A stretch of DNA of 64,000 nucleotides. It comes from Cryptomeria japonica. Taxonomy: Eukaryota; Streptophyta; Pinopsida; Cupressales; Cupressaceae. Positions 48,800-60,991 of the stretch are shown here, piece after piece. The stretch is from contig NC_081413.1 of assembly GCF_030272615.1 (NCBI RefSeq), forward strand, positions 20,120,785-20,184,784, given 5' to 3'. A program made the translations under genes and the position numbers. The first letter of the stretch is position 1. Every line of letters begins with the position of its first letter. The notes under the pieces were generated by a model that saw nothing but the letters and a program-made list of their open reading frames with translations, was not told the DNA's origin and made no database searches.

Positions 48800-49040
48800 A
48801 GAAGCGCGTACACGGTTTTAAAATTTGAAATTCCCGCATACGCGCTTAGGTTTGTTCTTCTCGAGCCTAGAGAAGATAGTGTGTACGTGCTGCTTTTAGA
48901 AAAATGAGCACATACGCGCTATGATTAGGAAAATGAGCACGTACGTGCTATGATTAGGAAAATTAGTGCGTACGCGCTGCTCATAGGAAAATGAGCACAT
49001 ACGCGCTAATAATCCAAATAGAACCGTGTACACGGTGCCT
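48800..49040. repeat. 29-bp phased palindromic subterminal array
   Basis: The core R-TACG-Y-GCT (self-complementary forms such as GCACGTACGTGC and GCGTACGC) has its TAC at 48809, 48839, 48884, 48913, 48942, 48971, 49000 and 49029. Five consecutive intervals from 48884 onward are exactly 29 bp. Typical unit: AAAATGAGCACRTACGYGCT. It lies 120-370 bp before the first coding exon. Confidence 0.9.
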
Positions 49041-49164
49041 GGTAAAAAAAGTTTTAAAAAAAAACTGGGTCTCATTTACCCGTGAATAGCGCGTTTTTAA
49101 CTTCGTTTTTTCTCCATTTCCTCTCCTAAACCGTGAACGAGGTGCTATATTTGTCCTCCAAGCT

Positions 49165-51787
49165 ATGGATCAAGGTTAGTTTTTGTTTATTTTTGTCTTT
49201 CTTTCCGGTTTATGCAATTTGTTTTACATTTTGAATTTAATTTCATTAATTTTGATTAGGTTTTTTCATTTTTTGTTTCAAAAACCAAATTCTTCTAATC
49301 CAGAACAAGAACAACCAAATGCACTTCCTGAAAACCCACAAGAACAACCAAATGCACCTCTTGAAAACACACAAGAACAACCCCCAATTCCTCCTTTTGA
49401 CCGCACACCTGAAACACAGGAAGAATTAATTAATCAGTTAGGACAAAATATGTCTAAAATCAATAGATTGATTGTTAAATTGAAAACCTTTGAACTTGAC
49501 CATCATCAATCTCTCGCCACTAGCCTAGAAACATTAGCTAGTGGTGCCATAGCTGTTTCCACATAAATTACCAAATGGGGAAGCTTTAGGGATAGGTGTC
49601 GTCAATTCTATGTCAATGGGCTATCATACGATGGAGTAAAAAACAAAAATATTACTAAACAACAAATGTGTGCCCTTTTTGTTGATCCCAAAACTGGTAA
49701 GTCATTACCTCTTAATGCAAAGAGGTTTCCCATACATTGGTGTACCAATGTGCAGATGAAGAATCTTTTTTGGCAGAGGTGGTGGATGGTCTTTGATGAT
49801 CCACCTTTTAGTAATTATGAGGTGCCATTATATTTTTTAAGAAAAATATATTGTGAGTTTGTGCTCAATGTGCGGTCAAACTATTTTGACATGAGAGAGT
49901 TTCATGGTAGAGATGGTGGCTCTGCCAAGATAGACCTGGAGCCCATAAGCGATTACCTGCAGAGAGTTGCTGCCCCCTAGCACCCAAACCCAAGGTGCAT
50001 CAGGCTGTCCCATTAGAGCTGAAAGAGTTGATGGAGCTACAGACTCTTCAAGTGGCCACAGAATTAACGGGTGCCATCATCCAGCATGGGACGTCATTAT
50101 CACACCCTATTATATTAGATGATGAGCCATTAGAGGGCGACAGAGAGCCCATCCAGCATATGTGTGTCAGTTGCTCGGGGATATGCTCAAGGATAGATGA
50201 TGTAGCTGATGCAGATGGATCCTCATCTCATCTGTGCACGATTTGCGGTTGTAGATGTCAAGCCCACACAGTTGAGGATTTTGCGCTGACAGATGAGTTG
50301 ATGGACATGGTGTTTGCCCATGAGCCACAGACACAGGTGTTTTGATTTGAATTCATAGCGTTTTATTTATCAGTCACTTTAAATTTGTAATTACATAAAT
50401 GAATTTTCATTTATACATCGATTTAAATTGAGACAAATAATATGCATTTCAGGATGCAGCAACGGTATCTCATACTCCTCCCCCAGTTACTACAGCTGCA
50501 ACTTCGATGCGTGAGGTATAAATTTTGTAACATGTTAAAATAGAATAGTACACTTTGAATTCAAAAAAATACAAGATATACTAACTATCTTTAATGCTTG
50601 GTCCAATTTCTAGTTTGTAGGTGCTGATAGGGGACGAAATGTTCCAAATTGATGACATCACGCTCTCAGCGATCAATTTTGGCCTACAAGGCTATACGGT
50701 ATCATATTTTGTACAATTCTTTTTTGTATTGTTTTGATAGAATATGCAAATCATTTCATTTTAGGTTTTTAAAATTATGTTTAATTTATTCTCTATACTA
50801 ATATCTCATGTTATTTTTGTTTTTTTAGGGTACTCCCTCCGCGTCTAGAGCTCGTCCTAAGAAAAAGAATTCCTGAAAGATGCCAAAACGTGGGAAGAAG
50901 GTAATTGCACACATTTTTAGTTGTACAATTGTTTGAAAATGTTGAAATCAAGTATTAGTTGGGGTTTGTAGATTGATTAGTGGATTTTGTCTATTTTACA
51001 TGTACAGCGGCCATTGAGCTTTGTGGATTTGTTGAATACACCCGATTCACCCGCGGATCAAGAGAGGGCGAAGGTATATATCTCTACTTTATTTTCTTTA
51101 TTTCATGATTATATGTATGCGTACATGTGAACTTGTGATATATTATAATCTTATAATTTTTTCATACAAGAAATATCCATACCTATTTTGTCAATGGCGA
51201 ACCCTCCTCCTTGCACTAGAGAAGCATCTCAGGATCCGGTACACTTTTGTTTGATATGTAAAATTAATTGTTTTTAACCTTCAATACTTATCATTATATT
51301 AATTGTATTTGATCTTTGAACATTTTTTGTATAGGTAATAGCAATAGTTTCTACATTGATGGTGAGCCATCCTCAATCCATTGGAAAAGCATCTCAGGCA
51401 CAGGTACGTCATTGTTCTCTATATTATAGCTTTTAAGTGTTTTTGATATATTTATGTTAGTACATTGTATTAATTGTACATTTAATCTACAATAGACCCC
51501 TTCGCGGTATGACCATAACGTGGATCCATTTAAGTATGTCTTCAAGAAAACTCCTAAGAGTGACAAGGAGAGGAGAGCGAAGACATTAGCTCCTAGATCA
51601 GCTGATGAGGTAATCTACATTTCAGTTGCAAAGGAATTAAAGTTAAATGCATAGTTATGTTGTTAATTGTGAACTATTTTCTACAAAACAATTCTAACTT
51701 GGCTTTTGAATTGTGGTTTTGCAGCCATCTATAGAGCCGTGTACTACATCGAAGAGGCTTGATTTTGATGATCCACCACAAGTTTAG
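49165..51787 (+). pseudogene. Ten-exon transposon gene of unknown function, Cys-rich motif
   Basis: Exons inferred from GT-AG borders: 49165-49174 (ATG, MDQ), 49304-50336, 50453-50515, 50621-50698, 50829-50900, 51008-51073, about 51171-51238, 51335-51403, 51496-51609 and 51725-51787 (stop TAG). After the first intron nearly all introns fall between codons. The big second exon starts with repeats of EQPNA and later has CVSCSGICSRIDD followed by HLCTICGCRCQ, a possible zinc-binding pair. The C-terminus is basic, then DPFKYVFKKTPKSDKERRAK. Lesions: TAA 49564-49566, a one-base loss in a C run near 49,975, TGA 50874-50876, and exon 7 out of phase by two bases. No known domain recognised. It may be the DNA-binding accessory protein of the element. 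Confidence 0.5.
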
Positions 51788-52329
51788 GATCATATAGTGT
51801 TAGTTTTGGTCATAGAATGATCAATACATGTAGATATATTCTACATTTTTATTGTATATCGATTTGGACATGGCATATGCCACATTTTTGTAATATTTAT
51901 ATTGACTTGGTAGACATACCTTTTTATATATACAATATCGATATTTGATCCAATAAATGTGTAATGAGTTCATTATTTTGTATTCCTTGTATTTTGTGGT
52001 TGTCCTTTTATAAATTTAAATGAATATTTGCATATGTAATCAACAATATGAATATAAACAACAAAAATATATGATATAAAACATTGCAATCGTGGATTAT
52101 GATTTGATTAAATTTCTAAAATGTTGAATTAACCCTACAAAACTCCTTGTATTTAGTTCATTATTGTGTATTCGCTATATTTGGTGGCTGCCTAATTATA
52201 AATTTAAATGAATATTTGCATTTGTAATCAACAATATGAATATAAATAACAAAAATCGACAATATGAATATAAACAACAATGTGTTTGGTGCGAGAGCAC
52301 CCTCACGCTCACAATGGTCAAATTTTGTT
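51788..52329. repeat. Spacer with a 188-bp offset direct duplication
   Basis: Blocks starting near 51,971 and 52,159 share CATTATTKTGTATTC and AAATTTAAATGAATATTTGC, so a segment of about 110 bp is repeated. It is otherwise AT-rich and non-coding. Confidence 0.6.
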
Positions 52330-53880
52330 CGCTGTGTGCACAAACCGACGTCACGAGTGCATCTGGGTGGGTAGTTTTATGCTTGGCATGCCCCTGTCAT
52401 GCATCTTGAAGCACCAAAACGTTGAGAGTCATACTGTACCGGTGCGATCTCTCAATTGCCTTAAATCCAAAAAATTATCAAAATTTGACGGACTGTTTCT
52501 TCAAATCCAGGACACATATGGTCGATCTGTTTGATCCTGTGGGGTCGTGTGAGACTCCTCTACAATTAATTATCTCCATTTTCGACAACTCGAAGCCATT
52601 TTCAATTATTAGCATTTTTCGCCTACTCCAAAAACCGTCAATTACATGCAATGCAAAGTTGCAAGATTGGCTAGAATTGATTCAGTTCATTGTGTGCACA
52701 AACCGACGTCACAAGCACGTCCGGGTGGGCAGGTTCATGCTAGGAATGCCCTTGTCGTGCATCCCAAAGTGCCAGAACGTCAAGAGTCATACTATACCGG
52801 TGCGATCTCTCAAGTGCCCTGAGTCCAAAAAATTGTCAAAATTTGACGGACTGTTTCTTCAAATCCAAGACACATATGGTCGATCCGTTTGAACCCATGG
52901 GGTTGCATGAGGCTCCTATACAATGGCCTATCTTATTTTTTGATAACTTGGAGCCATTTTTAATTATTAGCATTTTTTCGCCTGCTGCAAAAATCGTCAA
53001 TTACATGCAATAAAAAGTTGCAAGATTGGCTAGAATTGATTTGGTTCATCGTGTGCACAAACCGACATTGCGAGCGCATCTGGGTGGGCAGGTTTACGCT
53101 AGGCATGCCCCCTATCATGCATCCCAAAGCGCCAGAATGTCGAGAGTCATACTGTACTGGTGCGATCTCTCAAGTGCCTTGAGTCCAAAAAATTGTCAAA
53201 ATTTGACGGACTGTTTCTTCAAATCCAGGACACATATGGTTGATCCATTTGAACCCGTGGGGTCATGTGAGGCTCCTCTATAATGTCTTGTCTTGAGTTT
53301 TGACGACTCAGAGCCATTTTCAAATGGTAGAATTTTTTCGCCTGCTGCAAAAATCGTCAATTGCATGCAATGCAAAGTTGCAAGATTGGCTAGAATTGAT
53401 TTGATTCATCATGTGCACAAACCGACATCACAAGCGCATCCGGGTGGGCAGGTTCACGCTAGGCATGCCCTAGTCGTGCATCCCAAAGTGCCAGAATGTC
53501 GAGTCATACCATACTAGTGTGCTCTCTCAAGTGACTTGAGTCCAAAAAATTGTCAAAATTTGATGGACTATTTTTTCAAGTCCAGAACACATATGGTCGA
53601 TCCATTTGAACTCATGGGGTCGTATGAGGCTCCTCTACAATGGCCTGTCTCAGTTTTTTACGAGTCAGAGCCATTTTCAATTGGTATCATTTTTTTTCCT
53701 GCTGCAAAAACTGTCAGTTGCATGCAATGAAAAGTTACAAAATTGGCTAGAATTGATTTAATTCGTTGTGTGCACAAACTGACATCACGAGCACGTCTGG
53801 GTGGGCAGGTTTATGCTAGGCATGCCTCTGTCATACATCCCAAAGCGTTGGAACGTCGAGAGTCATACCGTACCGACTCA
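52330..53880. repeat. Satellite-like array, 359-bp unit, about 4.4 copies
   Basis: The anchor TGTGCACAAACCGAC or a close variant occurs at about 52,335, 52,692, 53,051, 53,411 and 53,768, intervals 357-360 bp. Units share GGTGGGCAGGTT, CATCCCAAAGYGCCAGAA, AAAATTGTCAAAATTTGA and ACACATATGGTYGATC. Open frames crossing the array are consequences of the repeat (each unit length is near a multiple of three); they do not look like a protein gene. Confidence 0.9.
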
Positions 53881-54079
53881 ATGTAGAAGTTGCTTGACAA
53901 CTTTTTTGACAACAATGACAATTTTTGCTCAATTTGTATCTAGTCTCAATCTATGACCCCTATGACCCGATAATGACTCAAATAATTTTCCATGATTATA
54001 CAAGAATTAGTAATGCTCATGATTGACCAGGGACACATCAAATATACTCAAAACATAGTCACAAAACATTGACACACAA

Positions 54080-54440
54080 AATAGTCACAAAACATTGTCA
54101 CATATTATTCAAAAAATTGCCTCTAAATATGGTCAAATCAGCTCTTGGCTATTTGATTATATAAAAAAATGTCTTACAAATCATCTCAAGGGCTTTTATA
54201 CAAAATTTGGCATTACAATATGTGCGATTCAACTTATCACCATTTTAATATACAAATCATCTCATGGGCTTTTATACAAAATTTGGCATTACAATATGTG
54301 CGATTCAGCTCATCGCCATTTTAATATACAAAATTTGGCATGTACATATGTACAAATCAGCTCATTGCCATTTAAATATACAAAATTATGCCCCTAAACA
54401 TGTAAAAATCAGCTCATGGGCATTTATATATACAAAAAAC
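54080..54440. repeat. 77-bp tandem repeat with degenerate tail
   Basis: GGCTTTTATACAAAATTTGG starts at about 54,191 and again at 54,268; shorter relatives with ATATACAAAATT and ATCAGCTCAT follow to about 54,440. It lies just beyond the 3' end of the transposase gene. Confidence 0.75.
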
Positions 54441-55605
54441 AAATATAGAACAATTCGTCAATGATTTATACAAAATTCTCAAAATCATTCTAATCTGAAC
54501 CGTAGAATCAAACAAGTGAGTCTTCAGGATCGGCTCTAACCCGTATTGTGTCAAGTATTTCCTCGTGGTCAAATTCACGAACTTTCCATGAAATCTTGTT
54601 ATGAGGTCTACCACAATACTTAATCAAATGAATATTTGTTGCAACAACAAGGTTAGAGAAATGAAGAATATGTTTGTGTGTTTCAAAGTCCTCGAACAAC
54701 CAAACATCAGAATTCTTGATAGGGTATCTCCAAAGCCATGTTCCTGTAATGACAACATACCTTATTGGGTACTCAATACCCTCTCTGTCAATGATTGTGG
54801 TTGTCAATTTTCTTTTTGGCTCAACACAACAATACAAATAGTAATCTATTCCTTCTTCATTGCTCTCTTCTGCAACAACTGCATACACATGACCTGCACT
54901 TTACAAAGTGTTAATTAATACCAAAAATAAAGTATGATGAACAACAAAATGAACCAAAAAGAATACTTGCAAAAAAATTAACTCAAAAAAAACCTGAATC
55001 CACTAGGTTGGATACATGGTCAAAATCCAGTGATGTCTCCATCTGGCTCAATTGCAGTGCTTTGGGAATTTGATATGAATTAATTGGAACCAACGATCTA
55101 CAAGACCATTTGTCAACCCATTCTTGTGATTCACATTCTTCCCACAAACAATACATGCATGAAGAGAAAAAACATACCATCTGTCTCGTATAAATTACCA
55201 GTGAACTTGAATTTGAATCCATAAATGAGTGCATGTCACTCGATCCTGTAACTGTACAACAATCTAGATAGTTTTCAATGTTAGAGTCAGTGATCAAACA
55301 AAAATATCTACGAACCATTGACGTACCTGGATTACTTGGACCCATCGTATACTTACACCATCGCATAATTGTTTCTGCATCTACCAAATCAACACCACCT
55401 TCGTACTTCAATTCTTCCCTAGCTATGGCTCTTTTCACACATGCTCCTGGACCATCGTACTCTCCCTTACCATGTCCAACCTTAGTGAAATTCCAAAAAT
55501 GTTGTATACCGCTTGTCATATGCATCCTTGTCAACCAATAAAACATCCTTGCATTCTTGAATTGTGCAGTGCAATTATCTGACCATATTAAGTGTCGATT
55601 GTATC

Positions 55606-57091
55606 TGATAACTCAATGATGAACGGATAGTACCAAACTGGTACTGAGAGGGGGGGCTGAATCAATACAGGCAAAAACACATTCCTAAAACTGGTTGGTC
55701 AGTAGACACTGCACTTTGACAAACAAACAGTAACACCGGTCTTAAACAGAGTACAACCAGCAAAACCCAGAATAACTAAGACAAGTATAAACCGGTTGAC
55801 ACTTATCTTTTCATACAATCTAATGCCTCATTTCCATTTCACCCTAGTGCATGAACATGTAATCAATCATTAAAAACATATGAACAGGTAGATCAACATG
55901 ATTTGTAGTCAGACATAAGACACTAAATCATCACATGAAAACATCACACATAACACACAAATTTTTCACGTGGAAACTTAACTGGGAAAAACCATGGTGG
56001 GGATGAATACCCACAAGCTGTTCAGAACTCTTTAGAAGTCCGCTTTGTTAGGAGCCTTGTCTAGTTAAAGACTGATACAATAGGTTTTGTTAGGAACCGA
56101 TTCTGTTAGGGATCACCCAGTTAAGGGATGGCTAGAATACCCGGTTAAGGGTTAAACTCGGTTAAAGGTTACCTTGTTAGAGGATTTCAAAAAATCAATG
56201 GTTTTAAGTCACCCTGTTAAAGGATTTATAGCAAGCTGCTTAAAGCTACCCTGGCCTGTTAAGGGATTTCTCAACTGTTAAAGTGGTTAGAGATCAACAG
56301 GTATTACAATGACCTAGTAACAACACTAAATGCCAATACAAATCCGCTTTAGCTCCTCTTCTCCTTCTGCACTTTCACTCTGCAGGTATCACTTCTCTTC
56401 TCTGGTCTGGCAAGAATCACGTATCACTTTACTTGGATGCACACACACAACTTTTGCCAACAACCTCAAAAAAAGACACACCATCGACCTTATACGAAAC
56501 AGATAGGTCGGTAGCATAAACCCTAAACCCTAAACCTGTTAGGTGAAGCAATTCAAACAGTTCAATCTTGAACGTTGAGCACATTGCATTAAATGCAACA
56601 GTCTTGAACCGATATCAAGACATTCTCCATCGTTCATTTTCCACTGCTTTCATGGTGGTTGATAACCCATCACACGTTTTTGCCGTTTACATACTTCGCA
56701 CATTTCCGAGGTAGATAGGAACAATCTCCTTCATGCAAGATCCTTCACGCGCACAAGGCTGACATGGCAACATGATCTGTTCTTCGTTACAAAGCTAACT
56801 CATCACACAAAGTCACCAGTTGAGTCTCCCAGGCTTGAAGCACTTCAATCAGAAACCTTGAAGTTGAGACTACCAACCAGTAGTCATACAAAGCTTCCAT
56901 GTACCGGTTCTCATATTAACATGTCGATTCACTTTGAACAAAACACACCGCTTCACTTTGGCACAAATACCCGTTCACAATGTTATATCAGTTCTTCCTT
57001 CTTCAGCATATTTGACATCAATGACAACATACAATATCATTATGTCCTCATACCACTTCTAGTCTTCATACCGGTCCACATAATGCCAACA
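55606..57091 (-). repeat. 3' LTR of the Copia element
   Basis: It contains a run of degenerate GTTARRGG(AT) units (about 56,040-56,300) and CCCTAAACCCTAAACC near 56,520-56,537, both also in the other LTR. Confidence 0.95.
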
Positions 57092-57105
57092 ATCTCCCCC
57101 TTTGG
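57092..57105 (-). other. Copia polypurine tract
   Basis: The minus strand reads CCAAAGGGGGAGAT immediately before the 3' LTR. Confidence 0.85.
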
Positions 57106-57295
57106 CATTGATGGCAATATACAAAGATATCTCCTTTGTTTCACTTCTTCTCCCCCTTTGACAACAATGCCAAAGTGGAGGCACAAGCTGCCCTATTCCA
57201 TTATGCTGCTCCCCCTAAGGAGTAGCATCCTTCAACACATCAATCCTAAAAAAAAATTAACCATGTAATACCTGACTAATGTGGAGCAAATACCT

Positions 57296-58125
57296 TTAGT
57301 TCACCTCCTGAAGAGGCAACACCCCTAATTTACCTCTTAAGTACATAAATGTAGCCTTTGGGAGAGGCTTGGTGAATATGTCTGCTAACTGCTCCTTACT
57401 GGAAACATGTTCCAATGCAATCTCTTTGTTCTGAACCTTTTCCCTCAAGAAATGATACTTAAGCTCAAAGTGCTTGGTTCTAGAATGCGAAACCGGATTG
57501 TTGGAGATGTTAATTGCACTAGTATTGTCACAAAATATACTTACTGGTTCAGATACAGGAACTTTAAAGCCATTTAATACATGTTTCATCCAGATTGTCT
57601 GAGTGTAGTTCATGAAAGCTGCAATATACTCCGCTTCTGCTATAGACTGAGAGATACAACTCTGCTTCTTACTCATCCATGAGACTAGTCTACCACCGAG
57701 AAAGAATGCACCACCGGTTGTGCTCTTCCAGTCATCCACATTACCTGCCTAATCAGCATCTATGAAAACTTTCAAGTTGAAATCATTGTTATATGGATAC
57801 CACAATCCATAGTCAACTGTTCCCTTCAGATACCTAAGAATCCGTTTGACTGCAACCAAGTGGGATTCTCTTGGACTTTTCTGGAACCTTGCAGTAATGC
57901 CAACTGCATGTGCAATATCCGGTCTGCTATGCACTACATAATGCAACTTACCAATCATTGATCAGTATTCCTTCTCATTAACCAATGTTGAGTCATCCTC
58001 TTTGGATAGTTTACAACTGGTCACCATCGATGTACCAACTGGTTTTCTATCTTCCATGCCAAAGGTCTTCAACACCTCTTTGACATACTTGGACTGAGTG
58101 ATAAAGATTCCATCCTTCATCTGCT
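57296..58125 (-). pseudogene. Copia RT end and RNase H, broken
   Basis: This continues the gag-pol frame. RNase H landmarks are FIDAD, WKSTTGGAFFLGG, SQSIAEAEYIAA, IFCDNTSAINISNNPV and LADIFTKPLPK, ending at TAA 57296-57298. In-frame stops: TAG 58124-58126 and a TGA just right of 57958 (expected Arg, CGA to TGA). A TAG at 57749-57751 replaces the Trp after FIDAD (TGG to TAG). Confidence 0.9.
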
Positions 58126-58129
58126 AAAT

Positions 58130-59242
58130 CTACAGTCCAATGAAGAACTTAATCTCCCCTATGAGTGACATCTCAAACTCTTTCTTCATCTCATCTGCAA
58201 ACTCATGACTCATCTTGTCATCTCCACCAAAGATAATGTCATCAACAAATACCTCACAGATCAGGATTTGATCTCCTTCAGATTTCAAGTAGATATTGCT
58301 ATCTTCACTTGTTCTCTCAAATCCAATTTTCACAAGATGGGAGTGCAAACGTTCATACCATGCTCTAGGTGCCTGCTTTAGACCATATAAGGCTTTATGT
58401 AGCCTACACACCATGTCACTGTCTTCTGATAGGGCAAACCCATCTGGTTGCTCTATGTACACCTCCTCTTCAAGTACACCATTTAGGAATGCAAATTTTA
58501 CATCCATTTGATATACTTTGAATCCTTGAAAAGCTGCATATGCAAGAAGCATACAAACTCCTTCCAATCTAGCCACTGGAGAAAAGGTTTCTCCATAGTC
58601 TTCTCCTTCTTCTTGGGCATATCTTTTACACACCAGTCTGGCTTTGTTTCTAATCACTGTGCCATCCTCATTTAGCTTATTTCTAAAAACCCATTTGTTA
58701 CCAATGACATTTTTATGCTCTAGTCTGGGTACCAAAGACCATGTGCCATTTTTCTCTATCTGGTCAAGTTCCTCTTCCATTGCCTTGATCTAGTCTTCAT
58801 CTTTATGTGCCTCTTTGAATGATTTAGTCTCAAATTTAGAAATCATACATGAGTTTTCTCTGACCTTTCTTCTTGTAAGGATTCCTGCATCCTTATCTCC
58901 TATGATCTGCTTAGGATCATGATTCAGCTTGACATACAGAGGAATGGTCTTAACCAATTCCTCTTGCTTTTCTTCTTCATCCTCTTCTCCATCAGTGTCA
59001 ACATCTACATCTACCGGTGTAGGAACACTGTTACTAGTACTTGGTTGACTGGCAACCGGTTCCCAGAAAGTTACAACCAGTTCATTTACCTCTTGCTTAC
59101 TGCTAGTTTCCTCAATTTTCTCAGAGGTTTCATCAACTCTCAAATTGATGCTTTCCATAATTCTCTGAGTCCTATTATTGAAACACTTGAGAGCTTTGCT
59201 TTTGGTGGAATACCCTAGAAATATTCCCTCATCACATTTCAC
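58130..59242 (-). pseudogene. Copia integrase C-terminal linker and reverse transcriptase
   Basis: Linker KCDEGIFLGYSTKSKALKC begins the segment. After a stop at 58790-58792 (expected W in WIKAMEEE), the RT reads [45 protein letters not shown] and the catalytic FVDDIIFGG (GAT GAC at 58243-58238). It ends at TAG 58130-58132, where the family has CAG. Confidence 0.9.
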
Positions 59243-59254
59243 ATCAAATTTGCT

Positions 59255-60922
59255 CTAGTGTTCACTCCTCTTGATGTAACATTTGCTCCCAAACACTCTA
59301 AAGTAACTAACCACAGGTGTTTTACCGGTCCAATACTCATAAGGAGTTTTGTCCTTACCTTTTTTGATGAGTTCCCTATTCATTGTGTAGACTGTTGTGC
59401 TCACCGCTTCTCTCCAAAAGGTGTGAGCAATCTTTCCTTGAATCAACATTGTTCTTGCTGCTTCAACCACTGTCCGGTTATTCCTCTCTACTAGGCCATT
59501 TTGCTGTGGAGTCCGGGGTGCAGATAGTTGCCTCTTGATGCCATGTTCTTCACAATACTTATTGAATTCATCGGAAGTGAATTCCCCTCCTTGATTAGTT
59601 CTAAGGCACTTGATTCTTTTACCGCTTTCCTTCTCCACTAATGCTTTGAAAGCTTTGAACTTCCTAAAAGCTTCAGACTTATCTTTCAAGAATGTGACCC
59701 ACATCATTCTTGAGTAGTCATCAGTGAGAATCATGAAGTACCTATCACCCTGCACACTCCTAGTTTTCATAGGACCACACAAATCAGTATGCACAAGATC
59801 AAATAGATTGTCAGCATTGAAAGGTTTACCTTTAAAGGTTGAGGAAGATACTTTCCCCAGTTGACATTCTCTGCATAAGGTACTTTTCGATTTTCTTAGC
59901 ACCGGCAACCCTCTAACTACCTTGATCTTACTAGCCTTTACAATATTGTCAAAGTTTACATTGTAGAGTCTCCTGTGCCATATCCAGCTATCATCAAACT
60001 TGGCCATAAGACTTGTACTGATATTTGCATTCAGCTGGAATAGGTTTCCTTTGGTTTGCATGCCGGTGGCCACCAATTCACCATTCTTGAACTCCAGAGT
60101 GAGACCACTATCATTCAACTGGGCAACACTTAGAAGATTGTGTCTGAGACTATCAACCCAATACACATTGTCAGCACTGCTCTTTCCATCCAGAGAGATG
60201 GACCCTCTGCCTTTGACCATACATGGTGCATCATTACCAAAGCGAACCACACCACCATCATATTCTTCCAAGGATAGAAACTTGCTCTGGTCACCAGTCA
60301 TATGGTGAGAACAACCACTGTCAATAATCCACTCATTGGAATTATCAAAGTGGGAGACAAGAGCCTTCTTGTCTGACACATCTTCCTTGATAGCAACAAA
60401 CACAATATCTTCATTTTCTTCATCTTCTGATTCCTTGTCTGTGACACCTTCATCAACTGCCACAAAACAATTTCTCCGGTTTCCTCCTTTGAATTTCTTG
60501 AACCTTTCCAGTTTATCCTTGTTGTCATCATTAGGACAGTTTACAACAATATGTCTTATTCGGTTGCAAGAAAAGCATTTCAAAGGGAGCTTACCTCTGT
60601 ATTTACCAGTTCCTTTAGGGAGTTTTTGGGCAAGAAGAGCTTCAAATTCCATCAGAAAATCCTCATAATCTATTACCCTGCTCTGTCTTGTTTCATCACT
60701 GGTGCTTGCTTCTTTTCCTTTTCTGGATGGTACAGCAGAGGCTTTAAAAGCTAATTCAGTCTTTTGAACACTGCCATCAAAACTATTTAGCTCATAGGCT
60801 GTCAACTTTGCAATGATGGAGTCTAGGGATACCTTAGTCTTGTCTATTGATCTCAGCTCCTGAATAACAACAACCCTTATTGCATAGACCGGTAATAAGG
60901 ATCTCAGAATTTTGCTTACCAC
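59255..60922 (-). pseudogene. Copia gag end, zinc knuckle, protease and integrase
   Basis: One open stretch holds the end of Gag, a perfect zinc knuckle CFSCNRIRHIVVNC (C-x2-C-x4-H-x4-C, near 60,577), protease WIIDSGCSHHMTGD (Asp at about 60,322), the pre-integrase domain (WHRRLYNVNFDNI ... CRECQLGK), and the integrase core. Core landmarks are LVHTDLCGPM, MILTDDYSR, CLRTNQGGEFTSDEF and PQQNGLVERNN. The second catalytic Asp of integrase (normally R-T/S-D) is Asn here. It stops at 59255-59257. Confidence 0.95.
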
Positions 60923-60991
60923 AGTGGAATCTTCTATTTTACCACCTGCACTCTTGATATCTCCAACAACAATTTTGATTCTTATTCCATA

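Noticed and set aside
52280-53730. Several 60-156-codon frames in the satellite array
   Set aside because: They repeat with the satellite unit and carry no family resemblance; unit length near a multiple of three keeps the frame open.
55251-55327. A second short intron in the transposase gene (GT at 55326, AG at 55252)
   Set aside because: Borders look good, but the 75 bases are open in frame and coding either way, so sequence alone cannot decide; not listed as a firm intron.
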